A program made the position numbers and the translations under genes. From Zavarzinella formosa DSM 19928 (GTDB taxonomy: Bacteria; Planctomycetota; Planctomycetia; Gemmatales; Gemmataceae), in the NCBI RefSeq assembly GCF_000255705.1, contig NZ_JH636449.1:19188-83187 (forward strand): a stretch of 64,000 nucleotides of DNA. Reading direction: 5' to 3'. How positions within the stretch are numbered: position 1 is the stretch's first letter; every line of letters begins with the position of its first letter. The notes beneath the pieces were generated by a model. It saw only the letters and a list, made by a program, of their open reading frames with translations, was not told the DNA's origin and searched no databases. Of the stretch, positions 34,501-42,375 are shown one piece after another.

Positions 34501-37500
34501 TGCATCGGTTTCGCCGGAACATGGGGCCGGACGGATGTGCTGCTGACCGCCCTGCCGCTGCTGGTCTGCTGGGTGTTGTCGCCCGGCGTGGCGTGGTTTG
34601 TCAGCCGGTCGGTTCCTGACGAACCTGATGAACTGCTCACGGAACCCGAGCGGGAAGAACTTCGCCGTGTGGCCCGCAAAACGTGGCTGTTCTTTGACAC
34701 GTTCGTGACGGCCGCCGACCACTGGCTGCCGCCGGACAATTTCCAGGAAGACCCGAAGCGCCAGCTTGCCCGGCGAACATCCCCGACGAACATGGGGCTG
34801 TATTTGATCTCTTCGATGGCGGCCAATGATTTCGGCTATATCACGCCCGGCGAAATGGCGAAGCGAATTGGCGACACGTTCGACACGTTTGACAGCCTCG
34901 AACGGTACAATGGGCATTTCTTCAACTGGTACGACACGTCCAACAAAGCCGTGTTGAACCCGGCATACATCTCCACAGTGGACAGCGGCAACCTGCTCGG
35001 CTGCTTTATCACGCTCAAGCAAGGCTTGCTGGAAAAAGCCGGTCAGCCGACAAAGTTCGCCACTATTCGGGCCGGATTGGCCGACACTTTGCGGTTGGCC
35101 GAGGAAGGCATTGCCTTCAAGAAAACGCTTGATGAATCGTGGACGACCGGGGAATCCGGTTGCAACCTCAAACATCTGCGAGAACTGTTGGCCGAATGGC
35201 GGGATGACGCTGCCGATGTCGCCGAACGGCTTGGCAAAATGGCCAACTGCTCCGCCGACATCCTCCGGCAATTCGAGGCACTGCCCAAGCCCACCGAAGG
35301 GCAACGGATGTTCGCCGACTGGATCGGCCATTTCAACACCCAGGCGAAAAGCTGGTCTCACGAACTGGCCAACCCGACGCCGGTGGAGACATTGCAACGT
35401 CTCTCCGAACGGGCCGACGCTTTCGGCACCGCGATGGATTTTCAGTTCCTCTACAACCGGCAGCGAAACTTGTTCGCCATCGGCTTCAACCGCTCGGCCG
35501 GGCGGTTGGATCAATCGCATTACGACCTGCTGGCTTCCGAGTCGTGCCTGACGAGTTTCCTCGCTGTCGCCCGCGGGGATGTGCCTCGCAAGCATTGGTT
35601 CCAGTTGGGCCGGTTGCTCACGAAGGTGCCCGGCGGGGTGTCGCTTGTCTCGTGGGGCGGCACGATGTTTGAATATCTGATGCCGCGATTGTTCATGAAC
35701 GCCTATCCGGGCACGTTGATCGAAGAAAGCCTGCGAGGCTCGGTCGCCCGGCAGATTCAATACGGCAAGGAAAACCGCATCCCGTGGGGCATTTCGGAAT
35801 CGGGCTTCAACGCATTGGACGCCGGGCTGGACTACCAGTATCAATCGTTCGGCGTGCCCGGCCTCGGGTTAAAACGCGGCCTCTCGCGGGACTTGGTGAT
35901 CGCCCCCTATGCCACGTTGCTGGCGGTGATGGTGCGGCCCCGGTCGGCGCTCGAAAACCTTCGCCAGATTTCCGAGGAAAAAGGCGAAGGGCCATACGGG
36001 TACTACGAGGCCATCGACTACACTCGCGATCGCGTGGCGTGGAAGCGCCACTCGGCCGTTGTGCGTTCTTACATGGCCCACCATCAGGGGATGGCGCTGA
36101 CGGCGCTGGCCGAGGCATTGCTCGGCGAGCCGATGGCCGGACGATTCCACAACGAACCGATGGTTCGGGCGACGGAACTGCTCTTGCAAGAACGCCTCCC
36201 CCGCGTGGCCCCACTGGTGGAAGCCCACGAGGATGAAACGGAACCGGCCGCCGTGGTGCGCGAGGCGGCCTTGCCGATGAGCCGCCGTCTGACGACCGCC
36301 GACACGCCGCACCCGCGCACGCATCTGCTTTCCAACGGTCGTTACAGTGTGATGATTACCAACACGGGCGCCGGTTATTCGACCTGCGGCGACTTGGATG
36401 TCACCCGTTGGCGAGAAGACCGCACGACCGATTCCAGCGGCCAGTTCTGCTATATCCGGGATGTTCAAACCGGCAAAATCTGGTCGGCCGGGCATCATCC
36501 GGTGGCCGCGAAGGCCGACTATTTCGAGGTGATTTACTCGACGGACAAAGCCGAGTTCCGGCGCCGCGATGGCGAGATTGAAACCCACATGGAGGTAACC
36601 GTCTCCCCCGAACACTCGGCCGAGATTCGCCGACTGACGATCCTCAACTTGGGCGATGCGGAACGCGAAATCGAACTGACGAGTTTCACCGAGGTGGCTC
36701 TTTTGCCGCACCGGGCCGATGTGGCCCATCCGGCGTTTGGCAAATTGTTCTTGGAAACAGAATGGCTTGGCGGATTCAACGCCTTGCTCTGCCGAAGGCG
36801 CCCGCGAGCTTCGGCGGAGCAACCGATCTGGGCCTTGCATGTGCTGGCCACGGATTGCCCGACGGTCGGGGATGTGGAATTTGAATCAGACCGCTCCCGC
36901 TGGCTGGGCCGAGGCCGGACTCCCGCCTCCCCGGCGGCGATGGACAAGAACGCCTGCCTTTCCGGCACGACCGGCCCGGTGCTGGACCCGGTGTTCAGCC
37001 TGCGGCGCCGGATCAAGGTTCCGGCTGGCGGCTCGGCCGCGCTGGCGTTCACGACGGCCATCGCCGTCACGCGGGAAGAAGCCCTGTTGCTCGCCGATCG
37101 CTTCAACGATTTTCACGGCGTGAACCGGGCGTTTGAACTGGCGTGGGCACATTCCCGCGTTCAGCTTCGTCACTTGCACTTGTCGGACGAGGATGTCCAC
37201 CTGTTCCAACGGCTGGCCGCGAAAGTGATTTACGCAGGCCAAACCTTGCGGGCATCGAAGGAGATCATCGCTTCCAATCAACAAGGCCAAAACGGCCTCT
37301 GGCGGCATGGCATCTCCGGGGACAAGCCGATTGTGTTGGTGACGTTGAACGAACCGGACGAAATTGCCATTGTCCGGCAATTGTTCCTGGCCCATGCCTA
37401 CTGGCGGCAGCAGGGATTGGAAGCGGACTTGGTGATCCTCAACGAGCATCCGTCCGATTATCTCGACAGTTTGAACCAGCAATTGATCGAACTGGCCAAG

Positions 37501-40155
37501 GCGTGTGATTCGCATTCCCTGATCGACAAACCGGGGGGGATATTCATCCGGCGCGGGGATCAACTGGTTCCCGAGGACCGCCGCTTGCTGCTCGCGGCGG
37601 CGCGAGTGACGCTCGATGGCCGGCGGGGATCGCTGGCGAATCAGGTGGACCGCCGGGAGCAAGACCCGAAGGCGGGCGTCGGCCGGCAACTCAACGTGCG
37701 CCCGGCAACGGCGAAAGCCCGAACCGGCAGCCAGTCCGTTCCAAATTTGCAATTCGCCAACGGCAACGGCGGCTTCTCGGCCGACGGCCGGGAATATGTG
37801 GTAATCATTCCGTCGATGCGGGCGCTTCCCCCGGCGCCGTGGGTGAACGTCATCGCCAATCCGGCGGCCGGGTTCACCATTTCCGAAGCCGGAGCGGGGT
37901 ACACATGGGCGGGCAACAGCCAGACAAACCGCATCACGCCGTGGAGCAACGACCCGGTGACGGATGCCCCCGGCGAAGCGATCTTCCTGCGGGACGATGT
38001 TTCCGGCGAATGCTGGACCCCGACGCCGTTGCCGCTCGGCGGCGAAACGATCGTGCGGCACGGCTTCGGCTACAGCGTGTTCCAAAGCGAGGTAAACGGA
38101 GTTTCCAGCGAACTGACCATGTTCGTTCCCGTCGCTGATCCGGTGAAAATTCTCCTGTTGAAGTTGAAGAACACCGGCCCGACCCCACGAAAGCTCTCGG
38201 CTATCTTTTATGCCGAGTGGGTCTTGGGGACGACCCGCGACGCGGCCATCATGCAGGTGATTCCCGAAACGGAAGACGGCGGTCGAATCTTGGCCCGCAA
38301 CCCGTTCAACCCGGACTTCCCCACGGTGGTCGCCTTCGCGGACGCCATGCCCCGGCCGACGAGTTTCAGCAGCGATCGCACGGAATTCCTCGGGCGTAAC
38401 GGCTCGGTTCGTTGGCCGGCGGGCTTGAGACGGGTTCAATTCACCGGCCGGATTGATCCGACGGTCGATCCGTGCGCCGCTTTGATGTGCGCCGTCGAAC
38501 TGGCCCCCGGTCAGGAGAAGGAAGTCGTGTTCGTTCTCGGCGAAACCACGGACAAGGCCGAGGCCGCCCGGTTGGCGAAGCTCTATCGGGAACCGGCGGC
38601 GGCCGGCGAAGCGTTGAAAACCGTGCGGGAATACTGGTCGCAAACGCTCACGACGATTCAAGTGAAAACGCCAGACCCGGCGATGGATGTGATGCTCAAC
38701 GGCTGGCTGGCGTATCAATCGCTGGCTTGCCGAGTGTGGGGCCGTTCGGCCACGTATCAATCCGGCGGGGCTTATGGCTATCGGGACCAGCTTCAGGATC
38801 TGATGGCGATGGTGCATCTCACGCCGGGCGAGGCGAGGGCGCACATCATCCGCGCCGCCAGCCGGCAATTCCCCGAGGGGGATGTGCAGCACTGGTGGCA
38901 TCCTCCGCTGGGGCGAGGGGTTCGCACCCGCTTCTCGGACGACTTTATGTGGCTCCCGCTTGCCGTGAGCCGATACATCACGGTCACCGGGGACGAAACG
39001 ATTCTGGAGGAAAAAGCCCACTTCCTGAATTGGGCCAAACTTCGGCCGGAGCAGGAAGAAGATTACGGCCTGCCGGGCGTGAGCGAGGACGCCGCCACCG
39101 TCGCGGAGCACTGTTTCCGGGCACTGGACAACGGAATGAAGTTCGGTCCCCACGGATTGCCGCTGATGGGCATCGGGGACTGGAACGACGGGATGAATAA
39201 AGTCGGCAACCACGGCACCGGCGAAAGCGTCTGGAATGCGTGGTTCCAACTGTCGATTCTGCCGTGGTTCGTGGAATTGGCCCAAAAGCGAGGCGAGCAG
39301 GCCCGGTCTTCGCACTATGCGGAGGCGATCACCCGGCTGAAGTCGGCAGTGGAAACGTCCGCGTGGGATGGAAGCTGGTACAAGCGGGCGTACTTTGACG
39401 ATGGCACACCGCTTGGTTCGCATGAGAACACCGAATGCCGGATCGACGCCATCGCCCAATCATGGTCGGTAATTTCCGGGGCGGGCGATCCGCAACGGGC
39501 GCGTCAGGCGATGAACGAGGTTTATTCGCGGCTTGTGCGAACGGAGGACCGGCTGATCCTGCTGTTCACGCCGCCGTTTGACGCCGGACAACTTCAACCG
39601 GGGTACATCAAGGGCTATGTGCCAGGCATCCGCGAAAACGGCGGGCAATACACCCACGCCGCCACATGGACGGTGCTGGCCGCCGCGATGCTTGGCGAGG
39701 GGGCGAAGGCGACGGAATTGTACCGCCTGCTCAACCCGGTGAACGCCTCCTCCACCCCGGAGGGCGTGGCCAAGTACAAGGTGGAACCTTATGTGATCGC
39801 CGCCGATGTCTACGGTGTCCCCCCGCACACCGGCCGGGGAGGCTGGACATGGTACACCGGCTCGGCCGGGTGGATGTACCGCGTGGGGGTGGAGGGCATC
39901 CTCGGCTTCCAGCGCGAGGCGGGCCACTTGAAGATCAACCCGTGTGTCGCCCCGGATTGGAAAACCTTCGAGGTGACTTACCGGCACGGATCATCCACCT
40001 ACCGCATTGAAATCTTCAACCCGGAAGGTGTGGAACGGGGCGTGAAAACGGTGACTTTGGACGGTCAGCCGGCCGAGGGCATGGCCGTCACGCTGTCGGA
40101 TGACGGGAAGATTCACGAAGTGAAAGTGACGATGGGGCGGGTGGAAAAAACGTAA
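31546..40155 (+). CDS. cyclic beta-1,2-glucan synthase-like protein (GT84/GH94)
   Basis: 2869 residues, about the length of the Brucella/Agrobacterium Cgs/NdvB enzymes (~2830), which build cyclic beta-1,2-glucan from UDP-glucose and close the ring. The first ~40 residues are Ser-rich with STSSSKL present twice. Membrane helices lie near 427-470, 850-890 and 975-1020. The GT84 domain sits between them (ITLDSDTQMPRETARRL near 637; HTHARRDHRWVRGDWQ near 775, the QxxRW-like region). A glycoamylase-type domain covers ~1080-1490 (GLYLISSMAANDFGYIT; GYYEAIDY). Two GH94 N-type sandwich domains start near 1595 and 2085. The GH94 phosphorylase-like (alpha/alpha)6 barrel covers ~2370-2760, with GIGDWNDGMN near 2544 carrying the catalytic Asp. 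The gene is single; no transporter such as NdvA is next to it. Family identification is strong; the product is inferred. Confidence 0.93.
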   Translation: MSEASTILPEGPASSSSTSSSKLPAAESTSSSKLSAIDQPMRAELFGGDHLDSHARWLAEASRVAPKSAKEVSLLKRFPVMQRELLRDHAEIVEANRREEVLTPDAEWLLDNFHIIEEGLREVREDLPSGYYSRLPKVGDGPHEGLPRVYALAVALISHTDASLDEGNVTRFVKSYQEISPLTIGELWAVPIMLRVVLLENLNRLAKQFIEHRRERIAAKGWFDAQFAQAEAPPPSPSWKPEWSDPFLVHLLQLFRDHGPAATPHVEWLEQRLSCANDNCSELLRREHRRQAADQVSVGNCVTSLRLLSNLDWAEFFETTSVVESMLRSDPARIYARQDFATKDRYRRRVEQLSRGTKQEEITVTQRLLDLCQASVSDKSPVRHVGYHLIGPGRASFERLLGYRPGPAEWLKDTVLARPGVFHFGTMGVLTSLIIVAVVLLTASTGAGWLWLVLAGLAAFFPALDTGVLLTHWLVTHYLPPRVLPKLDFKDGIAVDCPTFVVVPTLLTKPEGAVALTERLEVHFLSNPDPQLRFALLTDFTDSDTEQRPDDETILSTATARIDALNERYPLPGGGDRFFLFHRRRLWNPAEGKWMGWERKRGKLSEFNEMLRGAADTTFTTIAGDMTSIPRIRFVITLDSDTQMPRETARRLVAAIAHPLNQPRFDKAKGRVTEGYGVLQPRVTLSMAAGKRSLFSRVMASSAGIDPYTTAVSDVYQDLYGRGTFTGKGIYDLDAFESAVGHAFPENQILSHDLIEGNYVRCALVTDIELVDDFPARYHTHARRDHRWVRGDWQIFPWIFNRVPAPAPSTEEEPTGVHGPAAKPGKRANTLPLLERWKIFDNLRRSITPPALLVLLALGWTVLPGPAWAWTAFALGVLALPFLTFGLESAVRLVIGESRRMQLRELQGNFGATFGQFLFSMVFLADQARNLADAITRTLFRLFISRRRLLEWETAAAADSRLQASVANFFKVMWPTVAIALVIAVCIGFAGTWGRTDVLLTALPLLVCWVLSPGVAWFVSRSVPDEPDELLTEPEREELRRVARKTWLFFDTFVTAADHWLPPDNFQEDPKRQLARRTSPTNMGLYLISSMAANDFGYITPGEMAKRIGDTFDTFDSLERYNGHFFNWYDTSNKAVLNPAYISTVDSGNLLGCFITLKQGLLEKAGQPTKFATIRAGLADTLRLAEEGIAFKKTLDESWTTGESGCNLKHLRELLAEWRDDAADVAERLGKMANCSADILRQFEALPKPTEGQRMFADWIGHFNTQAKSWSHELANPTPVETLQRLSERADAFGTAMDFQFLYNRQRNLFAIGFNRSAGRLDQSHYDLLASESCLTSFLAVARGDVPRKHWFQLGRLLTKVPGGVSLVSWGGTMFEYLMPRLFMNAYPGTLIEESLRGSVARQIQYGKENRIPWGISESGFNALDAGLDYQYQSFGVPGLGLKRGLSRDLVIAPYATLLAVMVRPRSALENLRQISEEKGEGPYGYYEAIDYTRDRVAWKRHSAVVRSYMAHHQGMALTALAEALLGEPMAGRFHNEPMVRATELLLQERLPRVAPLVEAHEDETEPAAVVREAALPMSRRLTTADTPHPRTHLLSNGRYSVMITNTGAGYSTCGDLDVTRWREDRTTDSSGQFCYIRDVQTGKIWSAGHHPVAAKADYFEVIYSTDKAEFRRRDGEIETHMEVTVSPEHSAEIRRLTILNLGDAEREIELTSFTEVALLPHRADVAHPAFGKLFLETEWLGGFNALLCRRRPRASAEQPIWALHVLATDCPTVGDVEFESDRSRWLGRGRTPASPAAMDKNACLSGTTGPVLDPVFSLRRRIKVPAGGSAALAFTTAIAVTREEALLLADRFNDFHGVNRAFELAWAHSRVQLRHLHLSDEDVHLFQRLAAKVIYAGQTLRASKEIIASNQQGQNGLWRHGISGDKPIVLVTLNEPDEIAIVRQLFLAHAYWRQQGLEADLVILNEHPSDYLDSLNQQLIELAKACDSHSLIDKPGGIFIRRGDQLVPEDRRLLLAAARVTLDGRRGSLANQVDRREQDPKAGVGRQLNVRPATAKARTGSQSVPNLQFANGNGGFSADGREYVVIIPSMRALPPAPWVNVIANPAAGFTISEAGAGYTWAGNSQTNRITPWSNDPVTDAPGEAIFLRDDVSGECWTPTPLPLGGETIVRHGFGYSVFQSEVNGVSSELTMFVPVADPVKILLLKLKNTGPTPRKLSAIFYAEWVLGTTRDAAIMQVIPETEDGGRILARNPFNPDFPTVVAFADAMPRPTSFSSDRTEFLGRNGSVRWPAGLRRVQFTGRIDPTVDPCAALMCAVELAPGQEKEVVFVLGETTDKAEAARLAKLYREPAAAGEALKTVREYWSQTLTTIQVKTPDPAMDVMLNGWLAYQSLACRVWGRSATYQSGGAYGYRDQLQDLMAMVHLTPGEARAHIIRAASRQFPEGDVQHWWHPPLGRGVRTRFSDDFMWLPLAVSRYITVTGDETILEEKAHFLNWAKLRPEQEEDYGLPGVSEDAATVAEHCFRALDNGMKFGPHGLPLMGIGDWNDGMNKVGNHGTGESVWNAWFQLSILPWFVELAQKRGEQARSSHYAEAITRLKSAVETSAWDGSWYKRAYFDDGTPLGSHENTECRIDAIAQSWSVISGAGDPQRARQAMNEVYSRLVRTEDRLILLFTPPFDAGQLQPGYIKGYVPGIRENGGQYTHAATWTVLAAAMLGEGAKATELYRLLNPVNASSTPEGVAKYKVEPYVIAADVYGVPPHTGRGGWTWYTGSAGWMYRVGVEGILGFQREAGHLKINPCVAPDWKTFEVTYRHGSSTYRIEIFNPEGVERGVKTVTLDGQPAEGMAVTLSDDGKIHEVKVTMGRVEKT

Positions 40156-40188
40156 AGCAATTTCAACAAGCATCTCGCGTGAGAGATT

Positions 40189-40269
40189 CAAGAGCCCCAC
40201 TGCGTGAGCGGTGGGGGTGGCTTCTAAAGTGTGACGGCCACCCCCACCGCTCACGCAGTGGGGCTCTTG
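40189..40269. repeat. 33-bp perfect inverted repeat, hairpin family copy
   Basis: Arms 40189-40221 and 40237-40269 are exact reverse complements with a 15-base loop. The core is identical to the copy at 27628-27714, 12.5 kb away. It begins 33 bases after the stop of the glucan-synthase gene and ends 67 bases before the macrodomain gene stop, in a convergent gap. Confidence 0.9.
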
Positions 40270-40336
40270 GGATCATGCGGTTCTTCGACGGGATAACGAT
40301 CCCTGCCGGTCAATTCTTGCAGCGCAAAATATGCGG

Positions 40337-40864
40337 TCACGCTTCCCGGCCAAGCCGGGAGCGGTACAACTCCGCGTCGTCGATGCTGAAACAGCAGAAG
40401 GTCACTTGGCGGGGCAATTCGTGGGCGGCCAGCCATTCCGTGACCGCCGCGATGGCCACCTCGCAGGCTTCTTCTTTGGGGTAGCCGAACACGCCGGTTG
40501 AAATGCACGGGAAGGCAACCGTCCCCAATCCGGCGTCGGCCGCCAGACGCAGCGATTCCGAATAGCACGAATGAAGCAGTTCGGCCTCGTCGGAAACGCC
40601 GCCGTGATAGACCGGGCCGACCGTGTGGATCACATGCCGGGCCGGCAACCGATACCCGGCGGTCATCTTGGCGTCCCCCGTGCGGCAGCCGCCCAAGTCC
40701 TCGCACTCGGCCAAGAGATCCGGCCCGGCCGCCCGGTGGATGGCCCCGTCCACGCCTCCGCCTCCCAGCAGAGACTCGTTCGCGGCATTGACGATGGCAT
40801 CAACTTTCAGATGAGTGATGTCGCCTTGAATGACTTGCATCCGGGATTCAACGGTGGCGGGCAT
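40337..40864 (-). CDS. macrodomain protein (ADP-ribose-processing, YmdB-like)
   Basis: 175 residues from ATG 40864, with GGAGGA seven bases upstream. A single macrodomain: MQVIQGDITHLKVDAIVNAANESLLGGGGVDGAIHRAAG is the canonical ADP-ribose binding start (shown in parts here: QGDITH, VNAANESL, GGGGVDGAIHRAAG). Later blocks are VIHTVGPVYHGG and ISTGVFGYPKEEA. These proteins hydrolyse O-acetyl-ADP-ribose or remove ADP-ribose from proteins or nucleic acids. The next gene in the same direction is unrelated. The frame is open to 41002, but that part has no homology. Confidence 0.92.
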   Translation of the reverse strand: MPATVESRMQVIQGDITHLKVDAIVNAANESLLGGGGVDGAIHRAAGPDLLAECEDLGGCRTGDAKMTAGYRLPARHVIHTVGPVYHGGVSDEAELLHSCYSESLRLAADAGLGTVAFPCISTGVFGYPKEEACEVAIAAVTEWLAAHELPRQVTFCCFSIDDAELYRSRLGREA

Positions 40865-40961
40865 GGGTGCGATTCCTCCACGACGCTCAAAATGGCCGTC
40901 CGGGCGAACGGGGCGAGAAACTATCCTATCTCGCCAAGTCAAATCGGCTGGAGAAACGAAA

Positions 40962-40988
40962 AGACCCCGCTCTTTGGGAGCGGGGTCT
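40962..40988 (-). terminator. intrinsic terminator of the secreted-protein gene
   Basis: On the minus strand, AGACCCCGCTC pairs with GAGCGGGGTCT (loop CCAAA), followed by TTTTCGTTT. This is a rho-independent terminator 21 bases after the stop of the gene at 41010-41543. Confidence 0.8.
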
Positions 40989-41009
40989 GGTGTCTTCATC
41001 AATCAGAAA

Positions 41010-41543
41010 TCACTTGAAGTTCGTCAGGAACTCTTGGAAGTCCTTCTTGTGTTTTTCGATGGTCTTCGCCGGGCCGAGTAGGGTCATGTAGTAATCGCCC
41101 TGTTCCGTCGTGAAGATCACATACAGTTGACGGTACTTTTCTTTTTCCGTGATCTTCGCGTTCGGGGCGAAGGGCGGGAACTTGGAGAGGAACGTCCCCT
41201 GAACGTCTTGGAAGGTCGCGTCGATCTTGCCGACCTTGATCTTCTCGGTCTTGGCCTCGACCTTGTCTTCCCCGGCGGCGGGCTTGAACTTCTTCACCTG
41301 TCGTTCGAGGTTGGCTTCGACGCCGCCGCTGCCCCCCTTGAAGTAGAACACGGCCAGTTCGGCATCCTCGGGATCGCCTTCGGCCTTGGGCAACTTGAAT
41401 TGCGTCAGCCGCATGCTGTTGGAGGGGGCTTCTTCCTTCCATCCCTTGGGGGTGACGGACTTCATGCCGGCCACTTCCACATCCCCGGCGAACGCGCCGG
41501 AGAAGACGATTCCGCAAACGACGACTGCTGCCAGATATTTCAC
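41010..41543 (-). CDS. secreted protein of unknown function
   Basis: 177 residues with a signal peptide (YLAAVVVCGIVFSGAFA). The mature part reads GMKSVTPKGWKEEAPSNSMRLTQFKLP and AELAVFYFKGGSGGVEANLERQVKKF, a pattern often seen in planctomycete periplasmic proteins that bind nothing known. It ends with an amphipathic helix (GPAKTIEKHKKDFQEFLTNF). A terminator follows, so it is probably a single transcription unit. Confidence 0.75.
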   Translation of the reverse strand: MKYLAAVVVCGIVFSGAFAGDVEVAGMKSVTPKGWKEEAPSNSMRLTQFKLPKAEGDPEDAELAVFYFKGGSGGVEANLERQVKKFKPAAGEDKVEAKTEKIKVGKIDATFQDVQGTFLSKFPPFAPNAKITEKEKYRQLYVIFTTEQGDYYMTLLGPAKTIEKHKKDFQEFLTNFK

Positions 41544-41632
41544 GGCGTACTCCTCGGTTTGATGTCGGAGGTCATTCTAAGGAGACGGGGAAATGAACGT
41601 CCCGCAGACAGGGAAAAAATCCCGCGATCAGA

Positions 41633-42244
41633 TCAGGAGGGCGCTTTCTTGGCGGGAGCTTTCTTGGCGGGAGCGGTTTCATTCTCCTCCGATTCACGGA
41701 GTTTCTTCTTGGCCCGCGACAACACCGGCCCGATGGTGTTCACGGGGATGTTCAGCCGGGAACTGATTTCCTCGTAGGTTCGCCCTTCCAGATAGAAGAG
41801 ACGAACCACTTCTCGTTCCTTGGCAGGCAACCGCTTGAGGAGACGTTGCACTTCTTCCAGACTGTCCAGTCCGAGGCGGGGCTGATGGTTGTCCGCGTCG
41901 TCGGTCTTTTGCAGATTCTTCGGAAGGGGCTTGCGGGCCGGGTCGATCTTGACCATCTGATGAACACAGATTCGCCGGGCGATCACCGTGAGATAGGCCG
42001 CCAGCGAGCTTTTGCCGTGGAATTGCCGGAGGACTGAGTAATCGTTGGCGACCACTTGCAACAGGATTTCTTGGGCAATGTCCTCCACCTCTTCCGGGGT
42101 GAGGCCAGTGCTGCGCAGGTAAGCTGTGTAGTGGATAACGTGGTAGATGAGACCGAGGAAACGGTCAACGAAGTCGTTCCACGCACCTGTGTCGTGATGC
42201 AGACATCGTTGAAGCAAGGTGCGGTCCACAGCTGTGAGCGCCAC
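41633..42244 (-). CDS. ECF-type RNA polymerase sigma factor with Lys/Ala tail
   Basis: 203 residues. Sigma region 2 spans about 15-95 (DFVDRFLGLIYHVIHY, DIAQEILLQVVAN, LAAYLTVIARRICVHQMV) and region 4 about 125-180 (LLKRLPAKEREVVRLFYLEGRTYEEISSRLNIPVNTIGPVLSRAKKKLRE, given here in parts: AKEREVVRLFYLEG, YEEISSRLN). The last ~13 residues, APAKKAPAKKAPS, form a histone H1-like basic tail, unusual for an ECF factor. A -10 element is seen upstream at 42275-42280. No anti-sigma gene is adjacent, so control is unclear. Confidence 0.9.
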   Translation of the reverse strand: MALTAVDRTLLQRCLHHDTGAWNDFVDRFLGLIYHVIHYTAYLRSTGLTPEEVEDIAQEILLQVVANDYSVLRQFHGKSSLAAYLTVIARRICVHQMVKIDPARKPLPKNLQKTDDADNHQPRLGLDSLEEVQRLLKRLPAKEREVVRLFYLEGRTYEEISSRLNIPVNTIGPVLSRAKKKLRESEENETAPAKKAPAKKAPS

Positions 42245-42274
42245 GGCGGAACCCTCCGTCGCCAGTCGTTTGTC

Positions 42275-42280
42275 ATTATA
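42275..42280 (-). promoter_or_regulatory. possible -10 element for the sigma factor gene
   Basis: TATAAT on the minus strand 31 bases before the start at 42244. No -35 hexamer of quality is visible upstream, so recognition may depend on another factor. Confidence 0.35.
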
Positions 42281-42375
42281 TTAGACATCCCCCCGGCCAT
42301 CGGGAAAATGCCGACACGAGATATTACGTCACTGGTGACACGTTTGTTACGCTTGGGGCACGGATTTTGCCGGTT

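Noticed and set aside
36886-39459. 857-codon open frame antisense to the glucan-synthase gene
   Set aside because: It lies wholly within a well-supported gene and the peptide is His/Arg/Pro-rich without any domain, as expected for a shadow in GC-rich sequence.
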